Assembly: GCA_000828075.3 (NCBI GenBank)
Contig: JXCB02000001.1
Coordinates: 1,580,435-1,644,434 of the forward strand
Direction of reading: 5' to 3'
DNA: 64,000 nt
From: Tolypothrix campylonemoides VB511288
Lineage (GTDB): Bacteria > Cyanobacteriota > Cyanobacteriia > Cyanobacteriales > Nostocaceae
Shown: positions 1 to 7,583 of the stretch, piece after piece
Layout: each line of letters opens with the position of its first letter
Position numbering within the stretch: position 1 is the stretch's first letter
The notes under the pieces: model-generated
The model's database searches: none
Seen by the model: only the letters and a program-made list of their open reading frames with translations
Told to the model about the DNA's origin: nothing
Position numbers and translations under genes: made by a program

Positions 1-451
1 CCAAAGCAACGGGAATTCCATCGCTAATATTATTATTGCCAAAATTTACTCCCACAGCTAATCCTTCGGGGAAGTTGTGAATGGTAATTGCGGCAATAAA
101 TAGCCAAATTCGCTTTAGGTTATTACTGCGAACCTTTTCTTCCTCCTTGAAAAAGTGTTCGTGCGGTAATAATTTATGTGCCAGTTGCAGAAATACTCCC
201 CCAAGCAAAATACCGATGACAATAATTAAAGCTGCATTTGCTTTGGAGTAACCTTGGGCGATCGCTGCTTCTGTACCAGGTACAACTAACGAAAACGATG
301 TCGCCGCTAACATCACTCCCCCACCAAACCCCAGCATGATTCCCTGCACACGCTGCGTAAGATTTATTGGCAGTAAAATTGGCAAGGCACCAAGAACTGT
401 CGCAAGTCCTGCACCTAAACTGGCAACTGCACCGATAACAAGGCTCTCCAT
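1..451 (-). CDS. ZIP-family metal transporter, N-terminal part
   Basis: This gene runs off the left edge; only its first ~150 residues are present. The ATG is at 451-449 and the protein starts MESLVIGAVASLGAGLATVL. At least three hydrophobic segments are visible, then a loop with His/Glu residues (LAHKLLPHEHFFKEEEK), then another membrane segment carrying HNFPEG. HNFPEG is the metal-binding signature of transmembrane helix 4 in ZIP (ZupT/GufA-like) transporters. Family members import zinc, iron or other divalent metals across the cytoplasmic membrane. The metal specificity cannot be read here, and I saw no convincing Zur or Fur box in the 170 bp upstream. The missing C-terminal part would lie left of the window. 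Confidence 0.88.
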   Translation of the reverse strand, partial: MESLVIGAVASLGAGLATVLGALPILLPINLTQRVQGIMLGFGGGVMLAATSFSLVVPGTEAAIAQGYSKANAALIIVIGILLGGVFLQLAHKLLPHEHFFKEEEKVRSNNLKRIWLFIAAITIHNFPEGLAVGVNFGNNNISDGIPVAL

Positions 452-622
452 ACTTGGGGTTCTTTATTTAATCTTCCTGATTTAAATCATAGTCGGTATG
501 ATTATGAGTTGCAACTATTTCGCAAAAAAATCGCTGACATTTTCTTTGCCTGCGATTATCCGATAAGTGTTAGGGTAGTGCAAAATTTTCAGAAAGTATT
601 GACAAATCTGGCTTTGTGCGTT

Positions 623-982
623 TTATAAGGGATACGAAGAAGTCACTTCCTGGTTCAAAGCGCAGATCTGGTTGTTATCATCAGTTGGGTTGTAAGCCAT
701 CAACTCAGCGACTTGCGCTTTGTTAAGTCTACTAACGTAGACGCGTCTTGTCGTTTGGTCAATCTGAGCTTCACTATATGGTAGTAGTACCTGCTTGCCA
801 GTCATTTCGTCATTGAGATCGACAACCAGGTACTGGGAATGTCCCGCTTCATCGACTAAGATTTCCACCACTTGCCCCGCCTTTTCCTCTTGAGCGGTGT
901 AAACCTCAAACTGCATGAGCTCATGCTCTTTAAAAGAGCGACGGGAACTTGCTTCAAAGTCTTCGATTCTTGAAAGCGCCAT
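623..982 (-). CDS. PRC-barrel domain protein
   Basis: This 119-residue soluble protein has a PRC-barrel-like core (about residues 22-85): FEVYTAQEEKAGQVVEILVD, then YLVVDL and VLLPYSEAQID, matching the usual strand pattern of this fold. PRC barrels occur in photosynthetic reaction-centre H subunits, RimM and many small stress-associated cyanobacterial proteins; the role of this one is unknown. The ATG at 982 has a strong Shine-Dalgarno (GGAGGAAAG) about 5 bases upstream, so the start is well supported. It stands alone, with a DUF1816 gene on the same strand upstream. No membrane segment or signal peptide is visible. Confidence 0.75.
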   Translation of the reverse strand: MALSRIEDFEASSRRSFKEHELMQFEVYTAQEEKAGQVVEILVDEAGHSQYLVVDLNDEMTGKQVLLPYSEAQIDQTTRRVYVSRLNKAQVAELMAYNPTDDNNQICALNQEVTSSYPL

Positions 983-1120
983 ACTTTCCTCCTGTTTTCT
1001 ATCTAGTTTTCTGTTGTGTGATGTCTTGTCAGCGACTAGTAAGACCGCGTGCCCACCTTAATGGGATCACTCACTACGGCTCTACTTTTGGGGGTGGTTG
1101 GCTAGGTAATTACACTCTCC

Positions 1121-1378
1121 TCACATTTGAAAACTCTCTGCCAATTCATCCTTTGGGCAAATAGTTAGTTCCTTTGGCTTGCACCATTGAATCTGAACAG
1201 TAATTCCTTGTGCTCCTTCGTTTACGAGATCCTCAATGTAACCATCTTGGTCAACAATAGCTTGCTGAGCATTCTCGAAAGGTCCAAAGTAGTAGGTACA
1301 GCAGGGCTGAGTGGAGAGAATTTCTAGCCACCAGTCCTTTTCCATTGGCTCATTTTCAATGGTTTGTGCTAAATTCAT
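1121..1378 (-). CDS. DUF1816 domain protein
   Basis: This small 85-residue protein contains WWLEILSTQPCCTYYFGPF near the N-terminus and LTICP near the C-terminus, the hallmark pattern of the cyanobacterial DUF1816 family. Some of these proteins sit near phycobilisome or stress genes, but no biochemical role is established. I start it at the ATG at 1378, which is preceded by AGGAA at suitable spacing. The longer reading frame to 1393 needs a TTG start. It is followed on the same strand, after about 140 bp, by the PRC-barrel gene, but shared transcription is not demonstrated. Confidence 0.78.
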   Translation of the reverse strand: MNLAQTIENEPMEKDWWLEILSTQPCCTYYFGPFENAQQAIVDQDGYIEDLVNEGAQGITVQIQWCKPKELTICPKDELAESFQM

Positions 1379-1592
1379 GCTAGTTTCCTGCAATTATCTT
1401 GATGGGGCTACCTACATTCACCTCAGAGATGAAATCAAGGCTTTAAGCTGAGAATTGAGATGTCAACCAAACAGTAAGAAGAGGCATTGGTAAGCTCAAC
1501 CTCTTCAAGAGTATGGTCGTTAAACTTTGGGGAGTTTTTTTAGAAAATATGTACAATATTCTGGCGAATCAAAGCTTTTATATTCGGCAAAG

Positions 1593-1820
1593 ATTAAAAA
1601 CTTTATTCACTAGACTATAGAAAGTAGCAGTCAAATTCAGTAGGTTATTTACCCAATATAAGTAGGTAGATCCCCGCTTTTAGAGAAAGTTTGTAAACTT
1701 ATGGCAAATCAAAAGGCACCTCCTCACTATATGGATAGTAGGTTAGAAGATACTTTACAAGCGCAGCTCAACCAATCCCTTCACTTCACAGGCTGCATGG
1801 GTGTGAATGTTGTTATCACA
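1593..1820 (+). repeat. direct repeat, copy 1 (hydrolase promoter and 5' end)
   Basis: About 228 bp that is nearly identical to 3191-3416. It covers the upstream region and the first ~40 codons of the serine-hydrolase gene. Differences are scattered single bases. It marks a partial duplication whose two copies flank the DUF5367/TetR pair. Confidence 0.93.
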
Positions 1821-1874
1821 GATAGCCGTAATGTGAGCATACAACAGACAAGTAAAATAGTTAGTCAGGGGTAA
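1701..1874 (+). pseudogene. 5' fragment of a serine hydrolase (beta-lactamase family) gene
   Basis: The frame starts at ATG 1701 with the same residues as the complete hydrolase at 3298 (MANQKAPPHYMDSRLEDTLQ and onward to GCMGVNV). Similarity then stops abruptly near 1818, and the frame runs into unrelated sequence and ends at TAA 1872-1874. None of the catalytic motifs (SxxK, YSN) remain, so the product cannot be an active hydrolase. The upstream region is also duplicated, so it may still be transcribed. It is best explained as a remnant of a partial duplication or of an insertion that split an ancestral copy. Confidence 0.88.
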
Positions 1875-2030
1875 GCGTGTGAAGTATCAGGAAAGTTAAT
1901 CAGAACTCAGGACTCATTGCCCTTGACTGTCTTATTCTTATGAAGGGAAAGATGGTTCATTGTAATTGAGAAACAGCGGTGGATAAGCAATCACACCACC
2001 GCCCAAAGCTCATGTACAGAGCAGTATCTA

Positions 2031-2209
2031 GTGTAACCTAAAACAAAAAGGCACTATAAAGTCCCGCTGTTTCAGGTTGCATGTTGATCAGTTGTATGCG
2101 ACGTACCTGCTTTGCTAGATATGAACAAAGCAAAACTGATTAAGGATGTGTAACCCCAAAACAAAAAGGCACCATAACGTCCTGCTGTTTCAGGTTGCAT
2201 ATTCATCAT
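2031..2209. repeat. imperfect tandem duplication at the 3' end of the DUF5367 gene
   Basis: A segment of about 60 bp at 2031-2090 is repeated at 2148-2209 with a period of about 118 bp. On the minus strand the distal copy still reads MQPETAGLYSAFLF in another frame, copying the MQPETAGRYGAFLF stretch inside the gene. The duplication therefore affected the end of the coding sequence. Confidence 0.85.
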
Positions 2210-2488
2210 CAGTTCAGAAAAGAAGGAAAGAATCGGTACCTCACAAAGCATTCCAGGCAACGCAATATAAACTGCACCCTGCAACCAATTTGTTGGTTCA
2301 ATACGTCGCCACTTCATAAGTCCAAAAAACACAGCACAATACAAAATCGCTGTGATGATCACGTTAGTCCAGTATTCAATAGCGGAGCCTTCAAAGAAAT
2401 ACGAGCCAGCCATGCGGTAAACCAAAGTTCCTGCCGCCCAAATCACGAAGCCAGTCACAATGAGACTGATTCTGTCTTTCAGTTTCAT
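2072..2488 (-). CDS. DUF5367-like small integral membrane protein
   Basis: This 138-residue protein has four predicted membrane helices (about residues 8-28, 40-60, 68-90 and 106-124). The N-terminal pattern (GFVIWAAGTLVYRMAGSYFF) resembles the DUF5367 family of four-helix proteins of unknown function; the assignment is from memory of the family. It is divergent from the TetR gene at 2581, and the 92-bp gap holds two palindromes, so it is probably the target of that repressor. The last residues (SSKAGTSHTTDQHAT) lie beside a tandem duplication, and part of the same coding sequence is repeated downstream of the stop out of frame. The natural C-terminus may therefore have been altered. Confidence 0.7.
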   Translation of the reverse strand: MKLKDRISLIVTGFVIWAAGTLVYRMAGSYFFEGSAIEYWTNVIITAILYCAVFFGLMKWRRIEPTNWLQGAVYIALPGMLCEVPILSFFSELMMNMQPETAGRYGAFLFWGYTSLISFALFISSKAGTSHTTDQHAT

Positions 2489-2510
2489 GGTTGTTCCCTT
2501 ATAAGATGGA

Positions 2511-2562
2511 TGTTTGTTAATGTAATAGCTATTACACTGTTTGTTAATGTAATAGTTATTAC
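2511..2562. promoter_or_regulatory. tandem palindromic operators between DUF5367 and TetR genes
   Basis: A 25-bp unit occurs twice (2511-2535 and 2538-2562) with one mismatch. The first copy contains the perfect 16-bp palindrome TGTAATAGCTATTACA (2521-2536). The second contains the near-palindrome GTAATAGTTATTAC (2549-2562). Placement in a divergent intergenic region directly before a TetR gene is typical of an autoregulated TetR operator. The core also fits GTA-N8-TAC, the NtcA pattern, which is a weaker alternative. Confidence 0.72.
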
Positions 2563-2580
2563 GTTAATTGTCAATCCCCC

Positions 2581-3138
2581 ATGAGCCGACCTACTGAGCC
2601 TCAAAAAAAAGAAAACCTTATAGAGCGCTGTCTAGCTGTTGCGATTGAGACAGGAACCCTTGGTTCTAGCATCAACGCAATTGCTAAGAGGATAGGCACC
2701 AGTGGACGGATGCTTGTCTATCATTTTGGTTCTAAAAGTGAGTTGGAAAGACAAATCATTAGTCTTCTGGAGATACGCCTACGTGAAAAACTGTGGTCAT
2801 TTCAAAGTCTTGGAATCCAGGAAACAGACCACCCAGCAAAACCCTTTATAGAGATGTGGGAGCATTTGACTTCACCAGAGATGCGCGGTTTATTGAAACT
2901 GACGATGGAACTCAACCAACGCGCTATGCAAGGCGACGAAGAAACTCGACAATTCTTAGAACAGGAAAGTCAAAAATGGATAGCTGCTCTGTCCAAAGTG
3001 CTAAACAATGAAGATGTTGCCTTGTCGTTATTCCATTTGCTTCAGGGCGCAATGATGGACTTTCTTACAACGGGGAACGCGCAACGTGGACGACAAGCCA
3101 TTTGGGCTTTCATGGAAACCCAGGGTAAGCGCATCTAA
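2581..3138 (+). CDS. TetR/AcrR-family transcriptional regulator
   Basis: This 185-residue protein has a TetR N-terminal helix-turn-helix: INAIAKRIGTSGRMLVYHFG with the typical Y-HFGSK-ELE ending (about residues 26-58). The rest is an all-helical ligand-binding and dimerisation domain of unknown ligand. It is divergently arranged with the DUF5367 membrane-protein gene and follows two palindromic repeats, so it probably represses itself and that gene in response to a small molecule. ATG 2581 directly follows the operator region; no strong ribosome site is seen. The pair lies between two copies of a hydrolase gene start, which suggests it was inserted or retained as a unit during a rearrangement. 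Confidence 0.9.
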   Translation: MSRPTEPQKKENLIERCLAVAIETGTLGSSINAIAKRIGTSGRMLVYHFGSKSELERQIISLLEIRLREKLWSFQSLGIQETDHPAKPFIEMWEHLTSPEMRGLLKLTMELNQRAMQGDEETRQFLEQESQKWIAALSKVLNNEDVALSLFHLLQGAMMDFLTTGNAQRGRQAIWAFMETQGKRI

Positions 3139-3190
3139 ATTACTCTTGACAAAAATCTTGGTTAATCGAGAAACGAAAGAATTAGGATTT

Positions 3191-3416
3191 ATTAAAAACT
3201 TATTCTTTAGACTATAGAAAGTGGCAGTCAAATTCAGTAGGTGATTTACCCAATATAACTAGGTAGATACCCGCTTTTAGAGAAAGTTTGTAAACTTATG
3301 GCAAATCAAAAGGCACCTCCTCACTATATGGATAGTAGGTTAGAAGATACTTTACAAGCGCAGCTCAACCAATCCCTTCACTTTACAGGCTGCATGGGTG
3401 TGAATGTCGCTATCAA
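3191..3416 (+). repeat. direct repeat, copy 2
   Basis: This is the second copy of the sequence at 1593-1820. It contains the promoter region and first codons of the intact serine-hydrolase gene. Similarity ends near codon 40. Confidence 0.93.
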
Positions 3417-4383
3417 TGATGAGAAACATGGACTCTGGTTAGGAAGCAGTGGTTTCTCAGACCTTGAGGCAAAGGAAGCTCTAGGCGTTAATTGCTCATT
3501 TTACATTTACAGTATTACCAAAACTTTTGTTTCCGTTTGCTTATTGCGTTTAGCTCAGGATAACTTGTTAGATTTAGATGATCCACTTACGAAATGGTTA
3601 CCCCAGATGCCATTTCAAGATAATGTCACCTTGCGTCGGTTGCTAAATCATACAAGTGGAATACCGAGTTACACGAACCTTGAAGATTATTTGCCTGCTG
3701 TTTGTGAGAATCCTTCTGTTCCTTGGACACATGAGAAAGTTGCTGAATTGACCTGTACAGGAAAACTCGATTTTGAACCAACAGAAGACTGGAGTTATTC
3801 AAATACAGGTTATATGTTGCTGTATGAAGTGATTGAAGCTGTTAGCGGTAAGAAATTTGCTCAAGCATTAGAAGAAAATGTCTTTTCAGTGTTGGATTTA
3901 CAAAACACTTATGTTGCTCATCATGTTGACACAAAAGGTGTTCTGACACCTGGTTATTGCCGATACCTGAATTCGGAACGAATTATGGAGAATGTGATTC
4001 CTCGTTATCATCCAGACTGGTGTGCGACAGGACTCATTGCTTCTACGCCTAAAGAAGTGGTGAAATTTTTTGACGCTATCTTTTCAGGTAAATTGCTAGA
4101 TTCTAAGCAGCTAGAGCAAATGCTCACTCTTGTACCCACTGGTACTCACGAGGCTTGGTATAAAAAGCCTTGTTACGGTTTAGGAATTATGGCAGATCCT
4201 AAATCCAAGTATGGTGAGAAGTATGGACATGGTGGAGGTGGTCCCGGCTATAGTCTGTGGGCTATGCATTTACCCAATTTTCACGGACGCAAACTGACGT
4301 TAGCTGTTTTTTGTAATACCTCTCTGGCAGATCATCCTTATGGAATGGTCAATGATTTATTGCGTGTTCTTGAAGCTGCATAA
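3298..4383 (+). CDS. serine hydrolase, beta-lactamase (class C / PBP4*) family
   Basis: This 361-residue protein has the motifs of the beta-lactamase-related serine hydrolase fold. They are SITK (the SxxK nucleophile and base, near residue 75), YSN (WSYSNTGYMLLYEV, near residue 167), and a C-terminal GHGGGGPGY stretch in place of the KTG box. Members include esterases, D-aminopeptidases and penicillin-binding-like peptidases; the substrate cannot be told from sequence. No signal peptide is apparent at ATG 3298, so a cytoplasmic enzyme is more likely. Its upstream region and first ~40 codons are duplicated at 1593-1820. An IS4-type element is inserted 44 bp after its stop codon. Confidence 0.87.
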   Translation: MANQKAPPHYMDSRLEDTLQAQLNQSLHFTGCMGVNVAINDEKHGLWLGSSGFSDLEAKEALGVNCSFYIYSITKTFVSVCLLRLAQDNLLDLDDPLTKWLPQMPFQDNVTLRRLLNHTSGIPSYTNLEDYLPAVCENPSVPWTHEKVAELTCTGKLDFEPTEDWSYSNTGYMLLYEVIEAVSGKKFAQALEENVFSVLDLQNTYVAHHVDTKGVLTPGYCRYLNSERIMENVIPRYHPDWCATGLIASTPKEVVKFFDAIFSGKLLDSKQLEQMLTLVPTGTHEAWYKKPCYGLGIMADPKSKYGEKYGHGGGGPGYSLWAMHLPNFHGRKLTLAVFCNTSLADHPYGMVNDLLRVLEAA

Positions 4384-4427
4384 GCTAATGTGCATTTAAT
4401 TTGTAGTAACTGGACGGGCAAGATGCC

Positions 4428-5840
4428 ATTGGTGTCAAGTTAAGAAAAATGGATTTGTGTCAAGAGTGGGAAACTCAATGGTAAAACTCAACACAGTGGT
4501 GTTGATACTAATCATGAGTAAACCCCGCAAAAAACAAGGAAATCCAGATTTTCGGCATCGAGTCAGCGTACCTGCCCCATCAAGCCAAGAGATAGAATCG
4601 AGGCTGTTTGAATTAATCACTCCAGGGACATTTGCCAATCTCAAAGGGGTAAAAGACAAAGAGCGTAGCTTGCGCGATCGTGTACTAACCCTACCAGTGA
4701 TGGCAGCAATAGTATTGAGTCTAGTGTATCGACAAATACAGCATTTAACAGATGTGCTGCGCTGCTTGGAAGTAGAAGGGCTGATGTGGGTTGAGGCAAT
4801 GCAGGTGAGTCGGCAAGCTTTATCTCAACGCCTTGGGAGTATGCCCGCTCAGTTGTTTATCAAGCTGTTTGAGCAAGTAATAGAGCGTTTAACAGCCAAG
4901 AAAAACAAGATTGAAATTGCACCAATGTGGGCATCTGTAGCATCATCATTTAGTGCAGTATGGATTGCAGATGCATCGACATTGGAAGCAGTCAAAAAAC
5001 ATTTGGGGCAACTTCAACAAAAAACAGGTGCAGTATTAGGGGGTAAGATGCTGATGGTAGTGGAAGCATTTAGCCATCGCCCAGTTGCAGCGTTTTTCGA
5101 TGCCGACGCAAAACGCAATGAAACCAAGTGGTGGTCGGCACTACTAGAGCGCTTGCCAGTGGGTGGTTTACTCATAACAGATATGGGCTTCTACGGATTT
5201 GAGTGGTTTGATACCCTAACTGAGCAAGGAAAATATGTCTTAACTAGACAAAAAGCCAAGGTGCGCTATCAAGTAGTGCGCCGCCTTTCGAGTGGTTCTC
5301 ACTATAAAGACGAAATTATTCAAATGGGACTTCACCATACTGATCCATGTCGCTACCCGATGCGACAAGTCTCTGTATTATGGGGTCAAACTTGGTATCA
5401 TTACTTAACTAATGTTCTTGACCCACAACAACTTTCTCCACAGCAAGTTTGTGATTTGTATCGCCGACGTTGGCAAATCGAAGATGCATTTTTACTGACT
5501 AAACGTTTGTTGGGTTTATCTTATCTGTGGGTTGGTGGCACTAATGGTGTGCAGATGCAAGTCTATGCTACTTGGATTTTTTACGCAGTACTCAATGATT
5601 TGTGTGCCGATGTCGCTGTGGCTTTGCAGCAGCCCTTAGAACGTATTTCGCTGGAAATGGTCTTTCGCAGCTTGTATTTTTTCCATCGCGCACGATCGCA
5701 CAACCCATTATTACAACTCATTCCTTGGTTGGTTGAGCATCATCGCTCTATGGGCTTGGTAAAAGCCGTTCGTCAACGACACCGACGAACGGCTGCTAGG
5801 TCACTTGACATCTGGGCATCGGCCTTAACTTGACACCAAT
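4428..5840 (+). mobile_element. complete IS4-family insertion sequence, 1413 bp
   Basis: The ends are perfect 17-bp inverted repeats (ATTGGTGTCAAGTTAAG at 4428-4444; its complement at 5824-5840), flanked by an 11-bp direct target duplication. The single transposase gene fills the element and its stop codon lies inside the right inverted repeat. An intact frame, perfect ends and a perfect target duplication point to a recent insertion. The target duplication length fits the IS4 family. Confidence 0.95.
4457..5833 (+). CDS. IS4-family DDE transposase
   Basis: This transposase of up to 458 residues has the three acidic motifs of the DDE fold. The first Asp is in VWIADASTLEA, the second in LLITDMGFYGFEWFD, and the Glu is in YRRRWQIEDAFLLTK. 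The last matches the Y-x2-R-x3-E-x6-K signature of IS4 transposases exactly. The frame is uninterrupted, so the enzyme could be active. The frame opens at a GTG (4457); in-frame ATG codons at 4478 and 4514 are alternatives. The 4514 start gives MSKPRKKQGNPDF, a plausible basic N-terminus for end binding. It excises and reinserts the element bounded by the 17-bp ends. Confidence 0.95.
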   Translation: MSRVGNSMVKLNTVVLILIMSKPRKKQGNPDFRHRVSVPAPSSQEIESRLFELITPGTFANLKGVKDKERSLRDRVLTLPVMAAIVLSLVYRQIQHLTDVLRCLEVEGLMWVEAMQVSRQALSQRLGSMPAQLFIKLFEQVIERLTAKKNKIEIAPMWASVASSFSAVWIADASTLEAVKKHLGQLQQKTGAVLGGKMLMVVEAFSHRPVAAFFDADAKRNETKWWSALLERLPVGGLLITDMGFYGFEWFDTLTEQGKYVLTRQKAKVRYQVVRRLSSGSHYKDEIIQMGLHHTDPCRYPMRQVSVLWGQTWYHYLTNVLDPQQLSPQQVCDLYRRRWQIEDAFLLTKRLLGLSYLWVGGTNGVQMQVYATWIFYAVLNDLCADVAVALQQPLERISLEMVFRSLYFFHRARSHNPLLQLIPWLVEHHRSMGLVKAVRQRHRRTAARSLDIWASALT

Positions 5841-5962
5841 GGCAAGATGCCCATCCCACAAAGGCTTTCTCAAATTCAAATATGCAAGTTAAAGGACGAT
5901 TAGTTTAGCAAACGGGTGGAGGGAATACCCTCCACTCAACCTACTGACTCCTTGCTTAAACT

Positions 5963-6619
5963 TTACCAAATAAACGGAATGAAACGGGCGCTAGATTCCT
6001 TATACTCGGCATACTCCGGGTATTTTTGGGACATTGACTGTTCTTTGCGGGACATAAGCTGGAAGTAGAAAAAGAAGATATATCCAGGCACCAAATAAGC
6101 CCAAGGTGAACCAGCGACGACACTAAAACTCAGATACCGTAGTAGATCCCCAAAGTAATTGATATTTCGGGAGAAACGCCAGATGTTGTCAGAAACTAAC
6201 CCTGCCCCGTACTGTTTGGCGGTAAGCTTTTGGATATCGGCAGTAGCATTGATCAGACTCCCGAAAATGTAAAGCGATAGTGCTACAGCAGCTGTGGTTA
6301 TTGATAAAGGGACGGGGTTGATAAATGCCAGGTATCCCGGTAGCACGTAAAAAACCCCGACTGAAAATAGTATTAAAACGAACATAGCAACCCCTACAGG
6401 GTCATTAAACATCTGTCGCCGCTGGGGGTAAAACCATTGCTCGATTAGCCACCAAATACAATAGCTGATGTGCAAGCACATATAAATGAGTTGTCGCCAG
6501 TCTTGAATGCCGAAGACGACAGCAAAAGCAATTAACCAGAAGATTGGGAGTACTTTTGCTATGTTAATCGCCGTCAGTGCTGTCACCCCAGTTTTTTCAG
6601 CGTTGGCAGTATTTTGCAT
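5963..6619 (-). CDS. DUF1295 / isoprenylcysteine methyltransferase-like membrane protein
   Basis: This protein of ~218 residues has five to six hydrophobic segments. Its C-terminal part reads DNIWRFSRNINYFGDLLRYL, then SRKEQSMSQKYPEYAEYKES and RFIPFIW. That pattern (a Y-P-x-Y-x-x-Y motif after the last helices) is typical of the DUF1295/ICMT/steroid-5-alpha-reductase-like superfamily of integral membrane methyltransferases and reductases. The substrate is unknown. I start at ATG 6619 because the longer frame to 6634 needs a TTG. It lies 41 bp downstream of the SDR gene on the same strand, so the two probably form a small operon, which would fit modification of a lipid or prenyl substrate. Confidence 0.72.
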   Translation of the reverse strand: MQNTANAEKTGVTALTAINIAKVLPIFWLIAFAVVFGIQDWRQLIYMCLHISYCIWWLIEQWFYPQRRQMFNDPVGVAMFVLILFSVGVFYVLPGYLAFINPVPLSITTAAVALSLYIFGSLINATADIQKLTAKQYGAGLVSDNIWRFSRNINYFGDLLRYLSFSVVAGSPWAYLVPGYIFFFYFQLMSRKEQSMSQKYPEYAEYKESSARFIPFIW

Positions 6620-6660
6620 ATACAGCTGTACCAAATTTAGATTTTTAACTTTCCTCTATT

Positions 6661-7431
6661 TTAAGTTCGCCGATTCACCAGCGTTGTACTAGCTTGATCA
6701 ACTGGCATGAGGACAACTTCATTAATATTTACATGGCTTGGTCGCGTGACGCAGAAAAATATCACATCAGCGACATCATCGGGTGTGAGGGGAGTGACTC
6801 CCTGGTAAACTTTTTTGGCGCGATCGCTATCCCCATGAAACCGCACTTCGCTAAACTCGGTTTCCACCATACCAGGATCAACAGAACTTACGCGGATAGG
6901 AGTTCCTAACAGGTCTTGTTTCAAACCTTCAGAAATCGCTCTGACAGCGGCTTTCGTGCCACAATAGACGTTACCACGGGGATAAATTTGATGTCCGGCT
7001 ATCGAACCAATATTTACCACATGACCGCGATCGCGTTTCACCATTCCAGGAACAACATAGCGAGTGAGGTAGAGCAAACCCTTGATATTGGTATCAATCA
7101 TTTCCTCCCAATCTTGGATGTCGCCTTCGTGGAGTTTGTCTAAACCGCGACTCAGACCAGCGTTATTGATTAAGATATCAATTTCAGACCAGGCAGGGGG
7201 TAGGGTTGAGATAGCAGATTCTACGGCAGAGCGATCGCTCACATCTAGCTGTAACAAATGGAACTGCACAGACGAGGTATGCAACGTCTGTACAAGTTCC
7301 TGCAAACGCTCCAAGCGCCGCGCCGCTAAAATCAGTTTTGCACCTGCATTTGCGAAGACTTTGGCACAAGCAGCACCAATACCACTACTTGCACCAGTAA
7401 TCAAAACAATTTGATTTTCTACAGAAAGCAT
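6661..7431 (-). CDS. short-chain dehydrogenase/reductase (SDR)
   Basis: This 256-residue classical SDR has the Rossmann motif TGASSGIG at residues 13-20, the NNAG motif (LINNAG), the catalytic Ser in VNIGSIAG and the YCGTK (YxxxK) catalytic pair. An arginine pair after the second strand (AARRLERL) suggests NADP(H) preference. The closest well-known type is the YdfG-like oxidoreductase acting on 3-hydroxy acids such as serine, but specificity is not certain. ATG 7431 is the only good start. It is probably cotranscribed with the DUF1295-like gene downstream on the same strand. Confidence 0.92.
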   Translation of the reverse strand: MLSVENQIVLITGASSGIGAACAKVFANAGAKLILAARRLERLQELVQTLHTSSVQFHLLQLDVSDRSAVESAISTLPPAWSEIDILINNAGLSRGLDKLHEGDIQDWEEMIDTNIKGLLYLTRYVVPGMVKRDRGHVVNIGSIAGHQIYPRGNVYCGTKAAVRAISEGLKQDLLGTPIRVSSVDPGMVETEFSEVRFHGDSDRAKKVYQGVTPLTPDDVADVIFFCVTRPSHVNINEVVLMPVDQASTTLVNRRT

Positions 7432-7481
7432 TTTTAGTTAAGAGTCAACAATCAGTGAACAGTTATCAGTAAACAGTAAAC

Positions 7482-7519
7482 AGTGACCAGTACCAGCCGC
7501 AGTGACCAGTACCAGCCGC
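7482..7519. repeat. 19-bp tandem duplication
   Basis: The 19-bp unit AGTGACCAGTACCAGCCGC occurs twice head to tail. It lies within the 150-bp gap between the SDR and the exported protein gene, which is otherwise made of low-complexity CAGTTATCAGT-type repeats common in cyanobacterial spacers. Confidence 0.85.
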
Positions 7520-7583
7520 AGTGAAAAACTGATGATGCGGGTACGTGATAACTGGTAACTGATAACTGTTTTAAGACTAATAA

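Larger units (their letters stand above)
4417..5851. repeat. 11-bp target-site duplication flanking the IS
   Basis: GGCAAGATGCC occurs exactly at 4417-4427 and 5841-5851, directly abutting the inverted-repeat ends of the insertion sequence. The rejoined target would read GGGCAAGATGCCCATCCCAC, a variant of the dispersed repeat also seen near 20572, so the element landed inside a repeat copy. Confidence 0.95.

Noticed and set aside
2521-2562. NtcA binding sites (GTA-N8-TAC)
   Set aside because: The match is a by-product of the palindromes; two phased palindromes beside a TetR gene fit a TetR operator better.
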